Below are positions 1 to 8,682 of a stretch of 64,000 nt of DNA, in pieces. Positions within the stretch are counted from its first letter, which is position 1. Every line of letters begins with the position of its first letter. A program made the translations under genes and the position numbers. The notes beneath the pieces were generated by a model, which ran no database searches, was not told the origin of the DNA, and worked only from the letters and a program-made list of their open reading frames with translations. The stretch covers positions 248,001-312,000 of the forward strand of contig JAVSGI010000003.1 of NCBI GenBank assembly GCA_032334235.1. Reading direction: 5' to 3'. Source of the DNA: Paracoccaceae bacterium Fryx2 (GTDB lineage: Bacteria > Pseudomonadota > Alphaproteobacteria > Rhodobacterales > Rhodobacteraceae).

Positions 1-165
1 AACGCCATGTCAGCAGGCAACTGCGGCTAGCGTATCTAGCACCAGAGGTCTTGAAGCGGCTGACCTGTGGGCGCGAGGCGTCGGCGGTCAGCATGTATGA
101 CCTTTGTTTTTTGGCAGGGGAGAATTGGGGGGAGCAAATGGTCAAGGCTTTTGGCGAAGCGTCGG

Positions 166-1572
166 TCAGGACCGCAGGTCGGTAATGCCGAGCTCTGTCC
201 ACATCCAACTGAAATCGTAATCATGCATCGGATCGTCCGCGGGAAGGCGGGCATTGTTTTGTTCGAAGCCTTTCAGCCAGTTGGCGACCGCCTGTCGTCC
301 CTTGGCACTCCGCACGGCCTGTCGCGGTGTTTTGTCGCCCAGCATGGGTATCCGTTCGCCGAGTGCCTTTCGATATTGGCGGTCAAGAACCTGATGTACT
401 GCCTCGTGCATGTCTTCCGGGCTCATGCCATCAGGGAGCCTCTTGGCTGAGGATGCTGAGGCATTACCCCTCGCGGCCATCGCCTGTTCAGGCGTAACCC
501 GCTCAACCAGCGGTGTCTGGACCAGACCATCGAGAATCGGTGTCAGCAGATCCCGGATGCGCGTCGCGCGGACTTCAGAATTGACCATGACCTCGAGCGT
601 TGTCGGGCCGAGCGTCAGATGCCCATGAATGGTACGTCCAGTGTCTGCACTCTCAGAGCGCGAGGACTTGCGTCCTTTGCGGCTGGGCCTGTCTGGCGTA
701 AACCAGATCCAATGCTCCCCATCGTTTTCATCACGAATATCAGGTGCGCCAGCAAGCGCCGCAACAACATCGGCCGCCACAACCCCGAGCAACAAACGAT
801 AATGCAGCGTCATAAACTCCAGCTTCTCGCCGTCGCTGTTGGCGAGTTCAGGCAGTGGTGCGCGGTAGCGTCGGATCGTGTCGTTTAGCCAGAGTGTCGT
901 GATAATCGGCGCGGCCACCGACATAAGCATGTCTTCTTTGGCCAGTTCGGCCTCGAGCCTTGCTTTTAGTATTGGGTCTGACGCCGCCGGGGTTTTGGCT
1001 GCCGCCTCTGATGCGCGGCCTTTTGAGCGCCGGATGAGCGCCAGCATCTCGTCTGCCAACCCCCGATCAACAGACAACACCGCGCCAGCCATCTGGACAA
1101 CGCCCCGCACGGTTACAATCCGGGTCGCGATCACGTCCCACTGCACAAGCGTCTTCGTGGCTGTCCGTTCGCTCACTCGGATCGGGTCACCACCGCGCAC
1201 AAGATCGCGCGCCAGAAAGCTTTCTCCAAGGCAAACATCGCTGACCTCATATAGGCTGACAACAGCATCCCGGAGCGCCTCGATATATGCGCGGTTGATC
1301 GCTGTTTCCTTCCAACCCCGCCGCTTGAGGTAATCGCTGGAGAGGTTACTTCCATCCTCCCAGGTAACCGTGCAGAAATCCTCGAATGCGCAGTCAATCG
1401 CCACACTTGCATGCTCGCCGATCACGCCCTGCAGGTCGTAGATGTCGAAGTCGTTCAGGTCACAGGCACGGCGGATATGCCGTTCAACCATTTCCCCCAT
1501 GCGCTCGCGCCATGGATCACGGCGAGACCATTCAACAAGACCATGTGCATTTCCTCGCGGAACCATCACCAA
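166..1572 (-). CDS. Hypothetical protein with ParS/MbcA-like C-terminal module
   Basis: A 468-residue soluble protein whose full-length function I do not recognise. The only suggestive part is the C-terminus (about residues 405-455), where a GDKTPRQAV motif followed by an alanine-rich helix and WLKGFEQNN resembles the toxin-binding module (DUF2384 type) of Xre/MbcA/ParS antitoxins. That module also occurs at the end of larger proteins. The central part (residues 190-330) is charged and helical. No signal peptide or membrane segment is visible. No partner gene lies next to it; the neighbour on one side is IS debris. The start is the first ATG of the open frame. The module call is inference from motif appearance, and the gene could have another role. 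Confidence 0.6.
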   Translation of the reverse strand: MVMVPRGNAHGLVEWSRRDPWRERMGEMVERHIRRACDLNDFDIYDLQGVIGEHASVAIDCAFEDFCTVTWEDGSNLSSDYLKRRGWKETAINRAYIEALRDAVVSLYEVSDVCLGESFLARDLVRGGDPIRVSERTATKTLVQWDVIATRIVTVRGVVQMAGAVLSVDRGLADEMLALIRRSKGRASEAAAKTPAASDPILKARLEAELAKEDMLMSVAAPIITTLWLNDTIRRYRAPLPELANSDGEKLEFMTLHYRLLLGVVAADVVAALAGAPDIRDENDGEHWIWFTPDRPSRKGRKSSRSESADTGRTIHGHLTLGPTTLEVMVNSEVRATRIRDLLTPILDGLVQTPLVERVTPEQAMAARGNASASSAKRLPDGMSPEDMHEAVHQVLDRQYRKALGERIPMLGDKTPRQAVRSAKGRQAVANWLKGFEQNNARLPADDPMHDYDFSWMWTELGITDLRS

Positions 1573-2055
1573 ACCTCAAAATACTGTGGTCGCCGATGGC
1601 GAGCCCTCGCGCCAATCAATATGCCAAAGGCTGTTTGGTGCCAATGGCTTCACGCAGACTCGCGCGCCAGAACGCCGCCTTCGGGTGTCTCTGAACGTTT
1701 CGATAGCGGTCGAACCCACCTCAACTGCGGCGCAACGAAAATTCCCCAAGCCACTGAAAACAAGCCTATTTTTTAATGCGCCTTAATTTGGGTGAAGGGC
1801 GGGTGGAAAGAGACGCTGGGCGTTAAGAGACCGATTTTGGACCAAAGGCCAGTCTCCGAAGGTCGGATGGCCTCGCTAAACCCCTTTGAAACAAAAAGAA
1901 AAAAGGCCCCATCAGGGACCTCGTTATAGGTTCGCAAATGGTTATTGGCGGAGGGAACGCGACTGCCGTCCAACCTTCTCTGGCAAAAAGCAAATGAATT
2001 CAATGGTACTGCATTTTCGTGAGCGTCTGATCGACGCGCTGGGCGCATCCCGTCG
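1573..2055. other. Non-coding gap before IS remnant
   Basis: No convincing gene is seen here. The stretch separates the hypothetical gene, which reads leftward, from the 5'-truncated IS1380 transposase remnant. It has short AT-rich runs around 1890-1905 but no clear terminator stem or tRNA. Confidence 0.5.
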
Positions 2056-2338
2056 ATGGCCGACCTGAACGGGCAATGGATTGACCGGTTTCATGATCGC
2101 AATGGCCTAAAGTATATTGTGCTGGACATGGACAGCTCGGTCAGCCCCACCCATGGCGATCAGGAAGGCACGGCCTGGAACGGGCATTTCGACTGCACCT
2201 GTTATCACCCGAATTTCCTGTTCAACCAGTTCGGCATGCTGGAACGTTGTGCCCTGCGGCATGGCAACGTCCACAGCGCTGACGGCTGGCGGGGCGTCCT
2301 CGATCCGGTCATCGCCCCAGGGGAATCGGGTGAGTTTT

Positions 2339-3502
2339 TCATTGCGCGATGAGGCTGACGAGGAAGTTGTCGTTCCAGGCTGCGACTTTGCGTTTGAGTC
2401 GCATGGAGTCTTTGGCTGGCGATCGTCGCATGGAGTCTTTGGCTGGCGATCGTCGCATGAGGTTGTATGCGACATGTTTGACGGTGGTGAAGTTTGCGGG
2501 CGCGTGGCCGGTGCTGATGCGGCATTCGTCATCGCGGAAGACCATATCCATGACCCAGTGCAGGCTGTTCTCGATCGCCCAATGCTGGCGAATGACGGGG
2601 CCAAGTCTCTCGGCGGGGTCGGTTGAGGATGTGATGTAGAAGCGGGTTTCGGTCTCGGTTTTGGGTCCGATTTTGCGCATGCTTTTGACCATGACGACAC
2701 CTTTCAGCCCCGGCCAGTCGTGGCGCTTGCGCAGCCATCCCACGTCATGGATGACGGTGGTTTTGCGGGTCTCGATACGCCCGTGATCACCGTCGACGCT
2801 TTCGTGTTGGCTGATGGCGGTGTCTTTGAAATCATTGGCTTTTTGTTCGTTGATGAAGATGTTGACATCCGCGCGCAGCGCGCCCTGATTGGCCTTCAGT
2901 GCGAGGACGTAATCGGCGCGTCTGTCGATCACCTTGCGGGCGATTTTGCGCTGGCAGCCCATGGCGTCGATGGTGATGATCGCGCCTTCGATGACCAGCA
3001 TGTCCAGAAGCTTGGGGATGGCAATGATCTCATTGGATTTCTCGGCCACCTTGATCTGGCCGAGCACCAGTCTTTTCCGGGCGGCAAAGGCCGAGACGAT
3101 GTGGATCGGCGGTTCGCTTTTTTTGGCGAACGAGCGTCGGCTAGTCTTGCCGTCGATCGCAATGACCTCCGCCGAGATGCCGGTCTGAGCCGCCGCCCAA
3201 GCCACAAAACGCTGCTGGAACTGCTCGGCATCGAGGGCTGCAAATATCTCTCCCAATCGGTCATGGGGCGGCGTTCCACTGAGAAACGGCCGGAACCGGC
3301 GCAGAAGATCAAGCTTGTTGTCGCCGAACCGCGCGATGTCGGTGAAGGTCTCGGCCCCCGCCAGCACCGCCAAGAGCGATAAAAGCAGTACCTCATCGAG
3401 CGGGTAGATCACCTTGATCAACTGCCGAGGGTCCGGCAAATCCGCAAAATAGTCCAGAAAAACAATAGCACCGAAGATCGCCTCGTCACCCGCCGCCATC
3501 AT
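2339..3502 (-). CDS. ISAs1-family transposase
   Basis: A DDE transposase of about 387 residues. Family landmarks are the N-terminal LPDPRQ...YPLDEVLLLSLLAVLAGAETF block, VIAIDGKTSRRS around the first catalytic Asp, the YVLALKANQ block, and the C-terminal RQHWAIENSLHWVMD signature. I place the start at the ATG at 3502 because it follows a GGGAG ribosome site; an upstream in-frame start at 3544 adds residues unlike the family. The C-terminus carries a 9-residue duplication (SPAKDSMRR twice) caused by a 27-bp tandem repeat. This may or may not affect activity. The reading frame is otherwise intact. Confidence 0.93.
   Translation of the reverse strand: MMAAGDEAIFGAIVFLDYFADLPDPRQLIKVIYPLDEVLLLSLLAVLAGAETFTDIARFGDNKLDLLRRFRPFLSGTPPHDRLGEIFAALDAEQFQQRFVAWAAAQTGISAEVIAIDGKTSRRSFAKKSEPPIHIVSAFAARKRLVLGQIKVAEKSNEIIAIPKLLDMLVIEGAIITIDAMGCQRKIARKVIDRRADYVLALKANQGALRADVNIFINEQKANDFKDTAISQHESVDGDHGRIETRKTTVIHDVGWLRKRHDWPGLKGVVMVKSMRKIGPKTETETRFYITSSTDPAERLGPVIRQHWAIENSLHWVMDMVFRDDECRISTGHAPANFTTVKHVAYNLMRRSPAKDSMRRSPAKDSMRLKRKVAAWNDNFLVSLIAQ
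2401..2454. repeat. 27-bp perfect tandem duplication
   Basis: Two identical 27-bp units (2401-2427 and 2428-2454) lie head to tail near the 3' end of the ISAs1 transposase gene. Because 27 is a multiple of three, the frame is kept and nine residues are simply duplicated. It looks like a recent slippage or replication event. Confidence 0.95.
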
Positions 3503-4521
3503 CTGCTCTCCCAACCAAATCAGATGGGAGCACAGATTCAGCAACTCAGCGTCTTGTCACGCGATAACTCACCCGATTGCCCTGGTCATCGCCCGCTACG
3601 CTGGCCGCGACCTTGGAGGCCGCTTCTTCCGGGCCGACGCCGCCTATGCGATCCCGGCGATCTACGCGCGGCTGGAAGAAGCGGGCTATTTCTATGCCAT
3701 CCGGCTGCCCACGAACACGGTGCTCAAGGAAAAAATCGCGCACCGGCTGACGCGACCGGCAGGGCGGCCGTCGCTGACCACGGTCAAACGCTTTTACGAG
3801 GACCTCGAGTATCAGGCGGCGTCCTGGGACAAGCCGCGCCGCGTCATAGCGAAGATCGAATGGCACCCGAGCGAGCTGTTCCCCAAAGTCGGCTTCATCG
3901 TCACCAACCTGCCGATGGAGCCCGATTGGGTCGTGCGGTTCTATAACCAGCGCGGCACCGCAGAGCAGCACATCAAGGAAGGCAAGTATGCCTTTCGCTG
4001 GACGCGGCTGTCATGCCGGAAGTTCCGCGACAACGAGGTGCGGCTGCAACTGCATGCGCTGGCCTACAACCTGGCCACCTTCTTGCGCTGCATCGAACTG
4101 CCCGAGGCCATGGCCGACTGGTCGTTGACCAGCCTCCAGCTCAAGCTGATCAAGATTGGGGCGCGTGTCGTGCGTCACGCCCGCGCCATCACCTTCCAGC
4201 TGGCCGAGGTGGCCGTCACAGGCCCAATGGTGCGCGCCATCCTCGCCGCGATCCACCGCCTTCGAGCGCCACCGCTATGCGCGTGACCGCGATCCCGGCT
4301 CCAACTGCTCGAAACCGGCTCGACAGGTCTGTCTCAATCGCTGAAAAACGTCGCCGCCAGGCTAGGAAGATGCGGGTTCGCGGCCCGATCCGGCCAGATC
4401 AAAGCGTTTGCGCGCCCACAGACACCGCTCAGGAGAAAAACGCTTGCTCAAAGGGCAAAATCAGGCGATCTTGACGTCAGACCGCAGGCTACTTGGGGAA
4501 TGTCGGGTAACGGAGTTGTAC

Positions 4522-5298
4522 ATGCGGTTTAGGGGGGCAAAATTTGGGCGAACATCCTCAGCGCAAGTGATTAGGCGGGATATGGAGTGCTCCGCCAAAC
4601 TGCACCTTGCCATGCTTAGTGCCGCGTCTCATCTTTCCCATGAGATGAACCAGTCGCTTGGCGCAATCGGGAATTATGCTGGCACCATTTTGCGTCGGGT
4701 GGTGGCGTCGGATGCTCATGCAATTGAATTGATCGAAATTACCGAAGCCATCCAGACCGAGGTCAAGCGCACTGCTGATGTAATAGCAACAATGCGATCC
4801 GTTATCGGAAACGTTGATGACGCGGTCAAGATTGACGATTTCCGGATGATCGTCCGTACCGCCCTCAAGCAAATAGAAACATGTTTGAGCGCCAGGCAAT
4901 CCGCCCAAATCCGACTTGAAGCTGAATACCCGGAAACGGCTGCGAAAGTGCGGGGCAGCCCCGCGGTGCTGACTTATGCCCTATTCTGTCTGTTGATCAA
5001 CAGTGTTGAAGCGCTGGAATATCCTTGGACCGGCCTCCGGGTCATAACGATCCGCATGCAAGTGGAAGATGACTTGATCGACCTCACCATCGCGGACACC
5101 GGCCCAGGTATCCGGCAAGACATCAAGCCGACCCTGTTCTCGGCGTTCGCAACCAGCAAACCTGGGCATCTTGGGCTGGGCCTTGCCATTGCGCGCGATA
5201 TTTTAAATGGGTACGGGGGGTCAATCATCTCCGTTCCGCAATCTGAGGGTGCAAGTTTCAATATTCTCTTTCCAATTTTTGATGGTGACATTCCGTGA
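4522..5298 (+). CDS. Sensor histidine kinase lacking its sensor domain
   Basis: The protein carries a HisKA H-box with SHEMNQSLGAI (His about residue 40 from this start) and a HATPase domain. The N box is near LLINSVEAL, the G1 box is IADTGPGIRQD, and the G2 box is GHLGLGLAIARDILNGYGG. The type resembles FixL/DctB-like kinases, which normally have PAS or periplasmic sensor domains before the H-box. Here the frame begins almost at the 3' end of the decayed IS1380 copy, so the sensor region was probably cut off by that insertion. ATGs at 4522 and 4582 are possible starts, and neither has a strong ribosome site. The stop overlaps the start of the response regulator gene, suggesting a coupled two-component pair. 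Kinase activity may remain but signal sensing is likely lost. Confidence 0.85.
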   Translation: MRFRGAKFGRTSSAQVIRRDMECSAKLHLAMLSAASHLSHEMNQSLGAIGNYAGTILRRVVASDAHAIELIEITEAIQTEVKRTADVIATMRSVIGNVDDAVKIDDFRMIVRTALKQIETCLSARQSAQIRLEAEYPETAAKVRGSPAVLTYALFCLLINSVEALEYPWTGLRVITIRMQVEDDLIDLTIADTGPGIRQDIKPTLFSAFATSKPGHLGLGLAIARDILNGYGGSIISVPQSEGASFNILFPIFDGDIP

Positions 5299-5963
5299 CA
5301 GGACACATTTACATCGTTGACGACGACACCGGATTCAGAAAATCCTTGGCGGGGCTCGTCGCCTCGGTCGGCTTCACTGTGGACCAGTTCGCCGATCCAC
5401 TGGCCATTTTTGCGGTGACCGATCTGGAACGCCCGGGTTGTGTAATTCTCGATTATCGCCTGCCGACGTTATCGGGAATGCAGGCTCTGGTACGACTGCG
5501 GTCCATGTCTACAATTCCGATCGTGCTTGTCAGCGCCTTTGCGAGTGTAAAAATTGCCGTCGCCGCCATACACGCCGGCGCTTCGATGGTGTTTGAAAAA
5601 CCGCTGAACGACAACGAGTTCATTGAGATGGTCGAAAAATTATGCGTGCAGGACGCGGGCGCAATTAAGCTGCGGGATGAGTGCGATTCCATCCGGCAGC
5701 GTCTTGCGACATTGACGACATTCGAGAGTGCCATTCTGGACCAGTTGCTTTGCAACAATGGAAACAAGGAAATCGCGCATACCTTCGGTAAGAGTGTCAA
5801 GACTGTTGAGCGGTGCCGAACGCAAGTCCTGAGAAAACTCGGCTACCCGACACTCACAGCCGCATTGCTTGCGTGCAAGGTCTGCTCCATGCAAAACGTA
5901 TCGCCGATGAACTGCAAGGGGCTCTGCCCCGCGTTAAGTTGGGAGAAGGCCATTGCGATTTGA
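5295..5963 (+). CDS. FixJ/NarL-like response regulator
   Basis: A 222-residue response regulator. The receiver domain (residues 1-120) shows the acidic DDD cluster at 9-11, the phospho-acceptor Asp53 in VILDYRLP and the conserved Lys102 in FEKPL. A LuxR-type helix-turn-helix follows (about 145-205) with NKEIAHTFGKSVKTVERCRTQVLRKLG. It starts at a GTG that overlaps the kinase stop as GTGA, the classic arrangement for translational coupling, so its partner is the truncated kinase. The last 20 residues are unusual for the family. It lies near a gas-vesicle locus of opposite orientation, and control of that locus is only a possibility. Confidence 0.92.
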   Translation: MTGHIYIVDDDTGFRKSLAGLVASVGFTVDQFADPLAIFAVTDLERPGCVILDYRLPTLSGMQALVRLRSMSTIPIVLVSAFASVKIAVAAIHAGASMVFEKPLNDNEFIEMVEKLCVQDAGAIKLRDECDSIRQRLATLTTFESAILDQLLCNNGNKEIAHTFGKSVKTVERCRTQVLRKLGYPTLTAALLACKVCSMQNVSPMNCKGLCPALSWEKAIAI

Positions 5964-6116
5964 TCCGATCCGGGCGTCTTGCGGTTTCAGGACGGATGGA
6001 GCTCGGGGTCCGCGTGCCAGGATGGTGGTCCTGGCCAGTGCTGCGCGCACTGCACCCGGGCTGATCGTGCGGAGAGGCAATCGCGCCTGCGGTGTCGTTG
6101 CCCATATGGCGGCATC

Positions 6117-7712
6117 ATGCATTCCGATTCATTGACTTCAGGCCATATGATGCGCGCCATTCTGGACACAGCGGCCTTTGAAAGCGCCTTGAACGCGAGC
6201 ATTGCTATTTCCATAATGGACACTGATGGTGTCATCGAATATGCCAACGGAAAGTTCTGCAAAACATCCGGATATTCTTTGGATGAACTCGTCGGCCAAA
6301 ATCACAGGCAGATCAGATCCAGCAGGCATACCGATGAGTTCTTCAAAAATTTATGGGGCGAAATTACGAGAGGCACGACCTGGACCGGCCAATTATGCAA
6401 CCGGGCAAAGGATGGATCGAACTACTGGGTGGACACCGTCATTACGCCGATCATTCGCCCGGATGGAGCGATTGATCACCATGTTTCTTTTGGCGTCAAC
6501 ATCACCAACCGTATCGATGTCGAAACATCGCTGAGTGCGGCCAAAATTGCTGCAGAGGTGGCAAACACAGCAAAAAGCCGTTTCCTGGCAATGATGTCGC
6601 ATGAAATTCGCACGCCGTTGAATGGCGTCATGGGCATGGCGCAAATGCTGATGACGCCCAAGCTACCCCACGCCTCTCGGATTGAATACGCCGGAGCTGT
6701 TCTTGATGCAGGCACGGTTCTGTCGCGCCTGCTCGACGATATTCTGTACTTGTCCAAAATCGAGGCCGGGCGGATGGACTTGGTGTATTCCGAATTTTCG
6801 CCATGGGCATTGGCCGGCGAAGTCGTTTACCTGTTTTCGGTCGCGGCCGCAGCAAAGAAGTTGCGGCTCGAAACAATCTGGAATGGCCCGACTGATCGCC
6901 GTTACATGGCAGATACCGTCAGATTGCGGCAGATGCTGACAAATTTGGTCGACAATGCGATCAAGTTCACAGATTTCGGCACGATCGAGGTTTCGATTTC
7001 GGAACTTTCGCGGGTCGACAATCTGGCAACGCTTGAATTCAGCGTGCGTGACACCGGTGCCGGAATTTTACGCGAGGATCTCACGAAACTCTTTCAACCG
7101 TTTTCCCAGTACATCGGCAATCTGCCCGCCGAGCCACGCGGTGCCGGTCTTGGCTTGTCCATCGTGCGGCAACTGGCCGAGTTGATGAATGGCTCGGTCG
7201 GCGTTGACAGCGCTCCGGGCAGGGGGGCGCGGTTCTGGTTTCTCATCGAGGCCGAGCAGGTCATTTCCAGCGCATTGGCGCCGGCGATCGAGACACCCCA
7301 GCCACTTGGGGCTTACCTGGGCGCCAAGAGAGGGCTGGCGCTGGTGGTGGAGGACGATATGTTGAGCCGCAGAGTGATAGAAGCCATGCTGACCCACCTT
7401 GGGTTGGAGATCGTGATTGCCGAAAATGGTCAAGTCGCGCTGGACATGCTAACCAATGGCGAGTTTAATGCCGACATCGTGTTCATGGATTGTCGGATGC
7501 CGGTGATGGACGGATTTTCCGCCACGCAGCGTTTTCGGTTATGGGAGCGGCGAAGAAGAAGCAGGCGCCTGCCCATCATCGCCCTGACCGCAGGGGCGTT
7601 CGAGGAGGACAGGGTTTCCAGTAAGGCGGTCGGCATGGACGATTTCATAAGCAAGCCCGTCTTCATGAACGATTTGAACAGCATCATTGACCGGTATCTG
7701 TCCCATCCCTGA
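6117..7712 (+). CDS. PAS-domain hybrid histidine kinase with receiver domain
   Basis: About 531 residues from the ATG at 6117; the frame is open further upstream but encodes unrelated Cys-rich sequence. Domains in order: PAS (about 20-135) with YANGKFCKTSGYSLDELVGQNHRQIRSSRH, like aerotaxis-type PAS sensors; HisKA with MMSHEIRTPLNGVMG (His162); HATPase with VDNAIKFTD, RDTGAGI and GAGLGLSIVRQL; and a receiver domain (405-531) with VVEDD, Asp458 in VFMDCRMPVMDG and the Lys in ISKPV. There is no HPt domain and no membrane segment, so it is probably a cytosolic sensor that hands phosphate to a separate HPt or regulator. It follows the response regulator by about 150 bp on the same strand and may belong to the same signalling group. 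Confidence 0.92.
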   Translation: MHSDSLTSGHMMRAILDTAAFESALNASIAISIMDTDGVIEYANGKFCKTSGYSLDELVGQNHRQIRSSRHTDEFFKNLWGEITRGTTWTGQLCNRAKDGSNYWVDTVITPIIRPDGAIDHHVSFGVNITNRIDVETSLSAAKIAAEVANTAKSRFLAMMSHEIRTPLNGVMGMAQMLMTPKLPHASRIEYAGAVLDAGTVLSRLLDDILYLSKIEAGRMDLVYSEFSPWALAGEVVYLFSVAAAAKKLRLETIWNGPTDRRYMADTVRLRQMLTNLVDNAIKFTDFGTIEVSISELSRVDNLATLEFSVRDTGAGILREDLTKLFQPFSQYIGNLPAEPRGAGLGLSIVRQLAELMNGSVGVDSAPGRGARFWFLIEAEQVISSALAPAIETPQPLGAYLGAKRGLALVVEDDMLSRRVIEAMLTHLGLEIVIAENGQVALDMLTNGEFNADIVFMDCRMPVMDGFSATQRFRLWERRRRSRRLPIIALTAGAFEEDRVSSKAVGMDDFISKPVFMNDLNSIIDRYLSHP

Positions 7713-7972
7713 ATAACCGCGTCGCTGCTTGGCGTCTTCCGGCGCGATGTCTTTTCCAGTGCGCGGCGCGTGCGTGGCTTCGGTGTTTCCCGCAAGGGCC
7801 AGTCGTGCTGTGGGTTGGGGCGCGGATTTGGTCATGTTGCACAGCTGGGCGACCCGTTTGTCGGCGGATTGAACCGGGGGAATGCTTGCATGCCGATTGG
7901 GCATGGCTTGCTATCCCAAGAGAGCCAAGGCATGATTAACATCCGGCAGATGGTGACGTAGGAGATGCGCAA

Positions 7973-8584
7973 GTGACCCAATCAAGAACGCTGATCCATA
8001 TTCCCATCGTGCACAGTGAAGCAGACATGGGGTCCTTATCCGATAACGTGCGGCAGGCTTATATTCGGCAAAAGGGGCTTCAAGCCTGGGAAAAAAGTCG
8101 CGCGGTTATCAAACAGTTCTGGGCTGACATTGATGCGGCCGTTTCGGCCCTTCACGTCGATTTTCACCGGATGCGCATTTACCAGGATGGGCTTCCGGTT
8201 TGCGCTTTCGAAGCAAGAATCGCCCGGGATCTGGCAGAAAGCCCGGCGGGCGGGGTGAATTACCAGATTCTCGCCAGATTGATGGATCTGGGCGCCAATC
8301 TGGAAGGAACCGAAGACCTCAGACTGATGCTTAAGGAACGTGAGATGTTGAAAACTGGCGCGTCCGATCCAAAGCGCGCGGCAAATGCCGCATCTTTTGA
8401 AACGGAATCGGTTATGAACAAGCTGCTGGATGAGCGAGATTGCTTCATCGCCAGGCGCATAGATGAAACGTTGCAACCCGGAGAAATTGGGCTTCTGTTC
8501 CTGGGCGCGTTACACAATGCAACCGCAAAGCTTCCCACCACGATTGAAGTTGTGTCGTTAGAAGAATTTGTCTCGGGAAACTGA
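7973..8584 (+). CDS. Conserved-looking protein, possibly TraB-like, unknown function
   Basis: A 203-residue soluble protein starting at a GTG with a good AGGAG site eight bases upstream. The N-terminus (LIHIPIVHSEADMGSL), the middle (RIYQDGLPVC and ANLEGTEDLRLML) and the C-terminus (IGLLFLGALHNATAKLP) look like conserved blocks rather than random sequence. The LFLGALHN end recalls the C-terminal motif of TraB/PrgY-type proteins, but this is weak. No catalytic role can be assigned. It is convergent with the gas-vesicle operon and co-directional with the sensor kinases, so it may belong to either functional group. Confidence 0.7.
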   Translation: MTQSRTLIHIPIVHSEADMGSLSDNVRQAYIRQKGLQAWEKSRAVIKQFWADIDAAVSALHVDFHRMRIYQDGLPVCAFEARIARDLAESPAGGVNYQILARLMDLGANLEGTEDLRLMLKEREMLKTGASDPKRAANAASFETESVMNKLLDERDCFIARRIDETLQPGEIGLLFLGALHNATAKLPTTIEVVSLEEFVSGN

Positions 8585-8682
8585 TTGGTCAGCCTCCCGA
8601 CTTTTCGGCTTGGTATGTTCCGCGACTTGTTATTTTTGCCCAGCACGGTCTGTTTCCGCTTGGGCCGGGAGCGGGTAGATCG

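Larger units (their letters stand above)
2318..3584 (-). mobile_element. Complete ISAs1-family insertion sequence
   Basis: The element is 1267 bp long. Its ends are near-perfect inverted repeats: CAGGGGAATCGGGTGAG on the left, and CAGGGCAATCGGGTGAG when the right end is read inward (16 of 17 match). It is flanked by the 10-bp direct repeat GTCATCGCCC at 2308-2317 and 3585-3594. The CAGGG terminus and the 8-10 bp duplication are typical of ISAs1. It sits inside an IS1380 transposase gene, and removing it with one repeat copy restores that reading frame. Confidence 0.92.
2056..4286 (+). pseudogene. IS1380-family transposase, 5'-truncated and interrupted
   Basis: Two plus-strand blocks encode one IS1380-family DDE transposase. 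The first (about 2056-2317) carries the YIVLDMDSS and HGDQEGTAWNGHFDC catalytic-region motifs. The second (3585-4286) resumes with a RYAGRDL.GRFFRADAAYAIP stretch and runs to the usual C-terminal RLRAPP. An ISAs1 element lies between them and duplicates the 10 bp GTCATCGCCC. The N-terminal part of a normal IS1380 transposase (roughly 130 residues) is absent before 2056, so the gene was probably already damaged. The non-coding 3' tail of the element seems to run to about 4500, directly before the truncated histidine kinase gene. It cannot produce an active enzyme. Confidence 0.85.
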
